NCBI GenBank assembly: GCA_003645435.1
Contig: QNFD01000061.1
Location: 1 to 10,439 of the forward strand
Length of the DNA stretch: 10,439 nt
From: Gammaproteobacteria bacterium
Lineage (GTDB): Bacteria; Pseudomonadota; Gammaproteobacteria; GCA-001735895
Reading direction: 5' to 3'
The notes under the pieces are model-generated. The model ran no database searches, was not told where the DNA came from, and saw only the letters and a list, made by a program, of their open reading frames with translations. Below, piece after piece: positions 6,692 through 10,439 of this stretch. A program made the position numbers and the translations under genes. The first letter of the stretch is position 1. The number at the start of each line of letters is the position of its first letter.

Positions 6692-8110
6692 ATGGGTGAA
6701 GAAATCAGTCAGGAGCATTTCGACCAGCAGGATTTTGACCGCTTTAACGAGCGCCTGCGAGAAGAAACCAGTTTCGTGCGCTCACTTTTCGAACAGCAGG
6801 CTTTCGACAATGCCAGCCGGGTACTCGGCTACGAGCTCGAGCTTTGCCTGGTCGATGCACAGGGCCACCCCAGCAAGGTCAATCAACAGGTGCTCGACGA
6901 CTGCGCGAACCCGCTATTGACGATGGAACTGGCGAAATTCAATCTCGAGATTAATGGCAATCCTTTTGACGTAGATGCCAATGTATTGAGTCATATGGAT
7001 ACCGATTTATCCGAGCTTTACCTGCAGGTTCAACAAACGGCAGTGGGCCTGGGCGCGCATACCGTGCTGTTCGGTGTATTGCCAAGCCTGCATCGTCAGC
7101 ATTTGCATGCAGACGACTATATGTCCGAGCAACATCGATACAATCAACTCAGCCATCAATTGATCAAGATGCGGGGGCGGCCGGTACATCTCGAATTGCA
7201 GGGTGAGGAATGTCTACGCATCGATAAAAATGACGTCATGCTTGAGGCACTCGGCACCTCGCTACAGATACATATGCAGGTGCCTTTTGATGAAGCCGTG
7301 GATACCTATAATGCCGCCCTGTGGGCGAGTATGCTGGTGCTGGGGGCAACGCCTAACTCACCGCTGGTACTGGGTAAATGTTGTTGGCAGGAATCCCGTA
7401 TCGGCATTTTCAAACAGGCGGTCGATACTCGCAATCAACAGGAAATCCGTGATGGCATCATTCCCAGGGTGCATTTTGGCAAGGCTTACATCGATTCCAT
7501 GCTCGACCTGTTTGAGGATAATTTTTACTACAGCCCAATCTTACCCGAGGTTATCGACAAACCAATTGAAACATTACATCATTTTAACCTGCACAACGGC
7601 ACCATCTGGCGTTGGGTGCGACCCATTCTCGGGGTGAATTCAAACGGCGATTATCACTTGCGGCTCGAACTCAGAGTTGTACCTTCTGGTCCGACACTGG
7701 TCGACACCATGGCAAATACCGCTTTCTACCTGGGCCTCACGGAGGGATTAAAACGCTGTGGCGACAATTTGCGTGCGCGTGATTTCTCCACGCTGGAGAC
7801 TGATTTTTACCGGGCCGCACAATACGGTATGCAGGCACGGGTACACTGGATTGATGGTCACGAAAGCTCGCTGAAAAACCTCATTCTGTCCCATGCACTG
7901 CCACTCGCACGACAGGGTCTGGAAAAAATCGGTATTCTCGATTCGGCTGGATGGCTGGATATTATCGAAGCTCGTGTAATTTCGGAGCAAACTGGCGCTA
8001 ACTGGATATTACGGCACTGGAAACAACATGGCGATACTTCCGAACTCGTGCAGACCTATCTACAACACGCCAACACCAATACCCCAGTGCACTTATGGCC
8101 AGCGCCCTAA
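6692..8110 (+). CDS. Glutamate-cysteine ligase-like protein (GCS2 superfamily)
   Basis: The 472-residue product belongs to the carboxylate-amine ligase superfamily that includes glutamate-cysteine ligase type 2 and YbdK (ATP-dependent gamma-glutamyl bond formation). Family features are GYELELCLVD (46-55), ELAKFNLEINGNPFDV (79-94), TSLQIHMQVP (189-198), HNGTIWRWVRPI (301-312) and RLELRVVPSGPT (324-335), which carry the acidic and basic residues expected to hold ATP, metal and substrate. The start MGEEIS resembles the conserved N-terminus of relatives, which supports this ATG although no Shine-Dalgarno precedes it. There is no signal peptide, so it should be cytoplasmic. Glutathione synthesis is one possible role, but members of this branch are often annotated only by similarity, and the true amine acceptor is unknown. 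It diverges from the ABC exporter and ends two bases from the converging response regulator gene. Confidence 0.88.
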   Translation: MGEEISQEHFDQQDFDRFNERLREETSFVRSLFEQQAFDNASRVLGYELELCLVDAQGHPSKVNQQVLDDCANPLLTMELAKFNLEINGNPFDVDANVLSHMDTDLSELYLQVQQTAVGLGAHTVLFGVLPSLHRQHLHADDYMSEQHRYNQLSHQLIKMRGRPVHLELQGEECLRIDKNDVMLEALGTSLQIHMQVPFDEAVDTYNAALWASMLVLGATPNSPLVLGKCCWQESRIGIFKQAVDTRNQQEIRDGIIPRVHFGKAYIDSMLDLFEDNFYYSPILPEVIDKPIETLHHFNLHNGTIWRWVRPILGVNSNGDYHLRLELRVVPSGPTLVDTMANTAFYLGLTEGLKRCGDNLRARDFSTLETDFYRAAQYGMQARVHWIDGHESSLKNLILSHALPLARQGLEKIGILDSAGWLDIIEARVISEQTGANWILRHWKQHGDTSELVQTYLQHANTNTPVHLWPAP

Positions 8111-8112
8111 TG

Positions 8113-9084
8113 TTAATCGCTTAACTGTACCCGATTGGATTGTGCAGCGGTGCGCATGCTCAACAATCGTCTTTTCAACATCGACATACTTTCGATGATT
8201 CGGCCTCGATTCACCGCGCTAATAGTTTGTGGTGCATCGTCCTCTTCAACCCGGTGTCTTTCTGCCAGCTCTGGATGCATACCCAGATGATGCGCGTAAT
8301 TAATTGCGGACTGAATACAAATTCGGGTTCGACCGGCCGGAACAGTAACCGGGACATATCGATATATCTGTCCCTGGTTAATCAAACTGATGATCGCGTC
8401 AGAATCACTCTCGGCCATTATCGCTACTGTTACCATTAATGGATACTGGCTCTTGACCAGCTTCAGAAAAGACGGGTAATCGCCGTTTCCAGGCGGCACA
8501 TTCACGATCACCACCTTAATCGGATGGCGTACAAAAACCCGGGCCGCATCTTCAATAGTCTGCGCGTAATGCACTTCGCAGGACTCTCTAAACAGGATTT
8601 TGATTACTTCGCTAATGGCGACGCGTTTATCCAGCACCAGCAACCCCGTTTTATCCACTGCTTCAATGCAGGTGGCCGCATCATAAGAGGGAGCATGATC
8701 TACCTTGAACAGGTTTTGCGAAATCTTCATCGCGTCGGCGACTACAGACCGTATTTCGTCCTGGCCCCAGGGTTTGGTGATATAACGATACACTTCACCC
8801 TCGTTAATCGCATCCTGGGTAGAGTCGGCATCGGAATAACCTGTGAGCAAAAGGCGCATGGTGTTCGGGGATATTTGCCTGGCCTGATGGAGTAAATCGA
8901 CGCCGCGCATTTCCGGCATGCGTTGATCACTAATAATCGTATTTATTTTTTCGTTCTTGAGAAATTGCAGGGCCTCGAGGCAATTCGTCGTAGTATGCAC
9001 CTGGTAACCAGACCGGAATATGGCTTTAAGCGAGCGCAACACCCGCGACTCATCATCGACAATAAGCAATGCCTCCCTGCTCAT
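8113..9084 (-). CDS. Response regulator with one intact and one degenerate receiver domain, no output domain
   Basis: The 323-residue product has an N-terminal receiver (about 4-122) with acidic pair D10/D11, phospho-acceptor D53 (ISDQRMPEM), T81 and K104 (YITKPW), all that is needed for phosphorylation. This receiver resembles those of RpfG-like HD-GYP regulators, but no HD-GYP domain follows. Instead residues 147-264 repeat the receiver fold: GLLVLDKR mirrors ALLIVDDE, and INQGQIYRYVPV mirrors INEGEVYRYITK. In this second copy D11 is replaced by K153, the phospho-acceptor position by N195 and the conserved Lys by V246, so it should not be phosphorylated. A basic tail of about 55 residues follows, without a recognisable DNA-binding motif. 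The start codon overlaps the stop of the sensor kinase gene (ATGA), so the two are almost certainly co-translated partners. Confidence 0.93.
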   Translation of the reverse strand: MSREALLIVDDESRVLRSLKAIFRSGYQVHTTTNCLEALQFLKNEKINTIISDQRMPEMRGVDLLHQARQISPNTMRLLLTGYSDADSTQDAINEGEVYRYITKPWGQDEIRSVVADAMKISQNLFKVDHAPSYDAATCIEAVDKTGLLVLDKRVAISEVIKILFRESCEVHYAQTIEDAARVFVRHPIKVVIVNVPPGNGDYPSFLKLVKSQYPLMVTVAIMAESDSDAIISLINQGQIYRYVPVTVPAGRTRICIQSAINYAHHLGMHPELAERHRVEEDDAPQTISAVNRGRIIESMSMLKRRLLSMRTAAQSNRVQLSD

Positions 9085-10439
9085 CCGGTATCTGCCCTGT
9101 CCTGCTGTAAATCATCCGCATCGATCGCCGGACTCCCGGCCACATCGGTACGCAAACTGATCATGAACCTGGTTCCAACACCCTCGCGTGTCTTAACCCT
9201 GATTTTTCCCTTATGCTCCTTGACGATAATGTTATAGCAAATCGACAGGCCAAGCCCGGTACCCTGACCCACTTCTTTGGTGGTATAAAAAGGGTCGAAC
9301 ATCTTTTTACCAACTGATTTCGGTATGCCGATACCATTGTCCCTGACACTAACGTGTACACGACCACCGTCATAACTCGTCTCAATAGACAGTTTGCCCT
9401 GGCTCTTGCCCGACATCGTAATCGCGTGGCAGGCGTTGGTTATCAAATTCAGTAACACCTGATTAATTTTCGACGGATTACATTTGATCAACGGAATTTC
9501 ACCGAGTGACAGATCGACATCGATATTATCCTTGAGCAGATTCTTTGCCAGTTTGAGCGTGCGCTGGATATTATCGTTGAGATTTACCTCGGCAATTTCC
9601 GCCTGGTTGAGACGGCTGAAGTCTTTCAGGTTGCAGGTGATTTCCGAGATTTGATCGAGGCCATACAGGGTATCAACGGCCAACTCTTCACATTCTGCGA
9701 TTAAACCTTCCTCATTCAACGCGTTGATGGCATGGTCGACTTCCCTAAAAAGAACCGTGACTACTTCTTTACTGGAGGACTCATCACTCCTCACTTTTTT
9801 CCATGAGTCGATAATATCATCCAGAAATCTCACCCTCGCGACGAAGTCCTTCAACACCATCACGTTGCTGTGCGCATAACCCAGTGGTGTATTAATTTCG
9901 TGCGCGATACCCGCGATCATTTGTCCGAGCGCCGCCATTTTTTCCGACTGCACCATTTTTGCCTGGGATTTTTTCAACTTTAACATGGCCTTTTCGAGGT
10001 CCATGGTGCGTTTCTGAACTCGTTCTTCCAAATCGACATTCATTTGCGAAAGCCGCTCGTTCACTTTGTTTAGCTCCTGGGTTTGCCGGGCCACACGAAT
10101 CCGCAATAAGCGATTAACAAACATGAATGTGAGCGCCAACAGAATAACCAGCGCAAGGCCGACCACCAGGCCAATAATAGTATTCTTAGAGACACCGGTA
10201 CCCGCGCTGAACTGTATCCAACGATCAAAAATTGAACGGTGTTCCTGCTCGGTAATCGATTGCACTGATTTTTGCAGGATGCCATGCAAAATTGGCCAGT
10301 CCTTGCGTGCCGCAAAAGCGAGATCGAAGAAATAACCAGTCTCACCACCGATACGTAAATTACCTAAACCATCTTCCTTGATTATTTGGGTAACCGTCGC
10401 CGGGTCGGCCACGACTGCATCGAGCAACCCGAACGAAAG
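9081..10439 (-). CDS. Sensor histidine kinase with periplasmic solute-binding sensor, 5' end outside the window
   Basis: The frame is open through the right edge, so the N-terminus is missing. Counting from the TTG at 10427 (not a real start), residues 1-71 match the end of a bacterial family 3 solute-binding domain (GNLRIGGETGYFF, AARKDW, EEHRSIFDRWI-like), as in BvgS/EvgS-type sensors. One membrane span follows (83-107), then a coiled coil (110-165) with no HAMP, the dimerisation and phosphotransfer region with H176 in GIAHEINTPLG, and a catalytic domain with the N box at N327/N331, DNGIGIP (363-369), DPFYTTK (378-384) and GTGLGL (389-394). All residues for autophosphorylation are present. 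It should sit in the inner membrane and phosphorylate the response regulator, whose ATG overlaps its TGA. The ligand may be an amino acid or other small polar molecule, an inference from the sensor family. Confidence 0.94.
   Translation of the reverse strand, partial: LSFGLLDAVVADPATVTQIIKEDGLGNLRIGGETGYFFDLAFAARKDWPILHGILQKSVQSITEQEHRSIFDRWIQFSAGTGVSKNTIIGLVVGLALVILLALTFMFVNRLLRIRVARQTQELNKVNERLSQMNVDLEERVQKRTMDLEKAMLKLKKSQAKMVQSEKMAALGQMIAGIAHEINTPLGYAHSNVMVLKDFVARVRFLDDIIDSWKKVRSDESSSKEVVTVLFREVDHAINALNEEGLIAECEELAVDTLYGLDQISEITCNLKDFSRLNQAEIAEVNLNDNIQRTLKLAKNLLKDNIDVDLSLGEIPLIKCNPSKINQVLLNLITNACHAITMSGKSQGKLSIETSYDGGRVHVSVRDNGIGIPKSVGKKMFDPFYTTKEVGQGTGLGLSICYNIIVKEHKGKIRVKTREGVGTRFMISLRTDVAGSPAIDADDLQQDRADTG

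Noticed and set aside
6578..6718. Upstream start that would lengthen the ABC ATPase by 47 residues
   Set aside because: The extension is not part of the ABC fold, would cover the intergenic promoter region and overlap the divergent GCS2-like gene; the ATG at 6577 begins exactly where the family does.
8140..8895. Plus-strand frames opposite the response regulator
   Set aside because: The minus-strand product has clear receiver-domain conservation; the opposite frames show none and lack ribosome binding sites.

Overview
This window looks like chromosomal DNA from a gammaproteobacterium with moderate GC content. The pointers are a biotin synthase gene facing away from a comF gene (an arrangement known from Pseudomonas and relatives), a single-chain ~506-residue class I fumarase of the Pseudomonas kind, and two sorts of dispersed palindromic repeats common in proteobacterial intergenic DNA. 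No rRNA, tRNA, CRISPR array, phage gene or transposase gene was seen, and genus cannot be fixed from the sequence alone.

Layout. 1-152: a short unrecognised reading frame on the + strand, possibly the tail of a gene that begins outside the window. 163-352: a nested palindromic repeat that runs into the end of bioB. 330-1334 (-): bioB, biotin synthase. 1394-2110 (+): comF-family phosphoribosyltransferase-like protein, divergent from bioB. 2123-2740 (-) and 2764-4284 (-): a two-gene unit in which the class I fumarase is followed by a flavin reductase-like FMN protein. 4285-4679: a gene-free stretch with a composite of palindromes. 4680-5693 (-) and 5693-6577 (-): an ABC-2 type exporter (ATPase then permease, stop and start codons overlapping). 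6692-8110 (+): a glutamate-cysteine ligase-like (GCS2 superfamily) enzyme, divergent from the exporter. 8113-9084 (-) and 9081-10439 (-): a sensor kinase, cut by the window end, followed by a response regulator with two receiver domains; the two genes overlap by four bases.

How the genes fit together. Most of the content is core metabolism (biotin, TCA cycle) and DNA uptake or housekeeping, plus an exporter and a two-component system. The most unusual points are: (i) the last six codons and the stop codon of bioB lie inside a mobile-type repeat, with the stop codon in the loop of a perfect 14-bp hairpin; (ii) the response regulator has no output domain, and instead carries a second receiver that has lost its phosphorylation residues; (iii) the GCS2-like gene has no Shine-Dalgarno sequence and its -10 box sits six bases before the ATG, so its mRNA may be leaderless; (iv) two separate intergenic regions have been colonised by different palindromic elements. 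No clearly new multi-gene defence or biosynthetic system is visible; the kinase/double-receiver pair is the best candidate for under-described biology.
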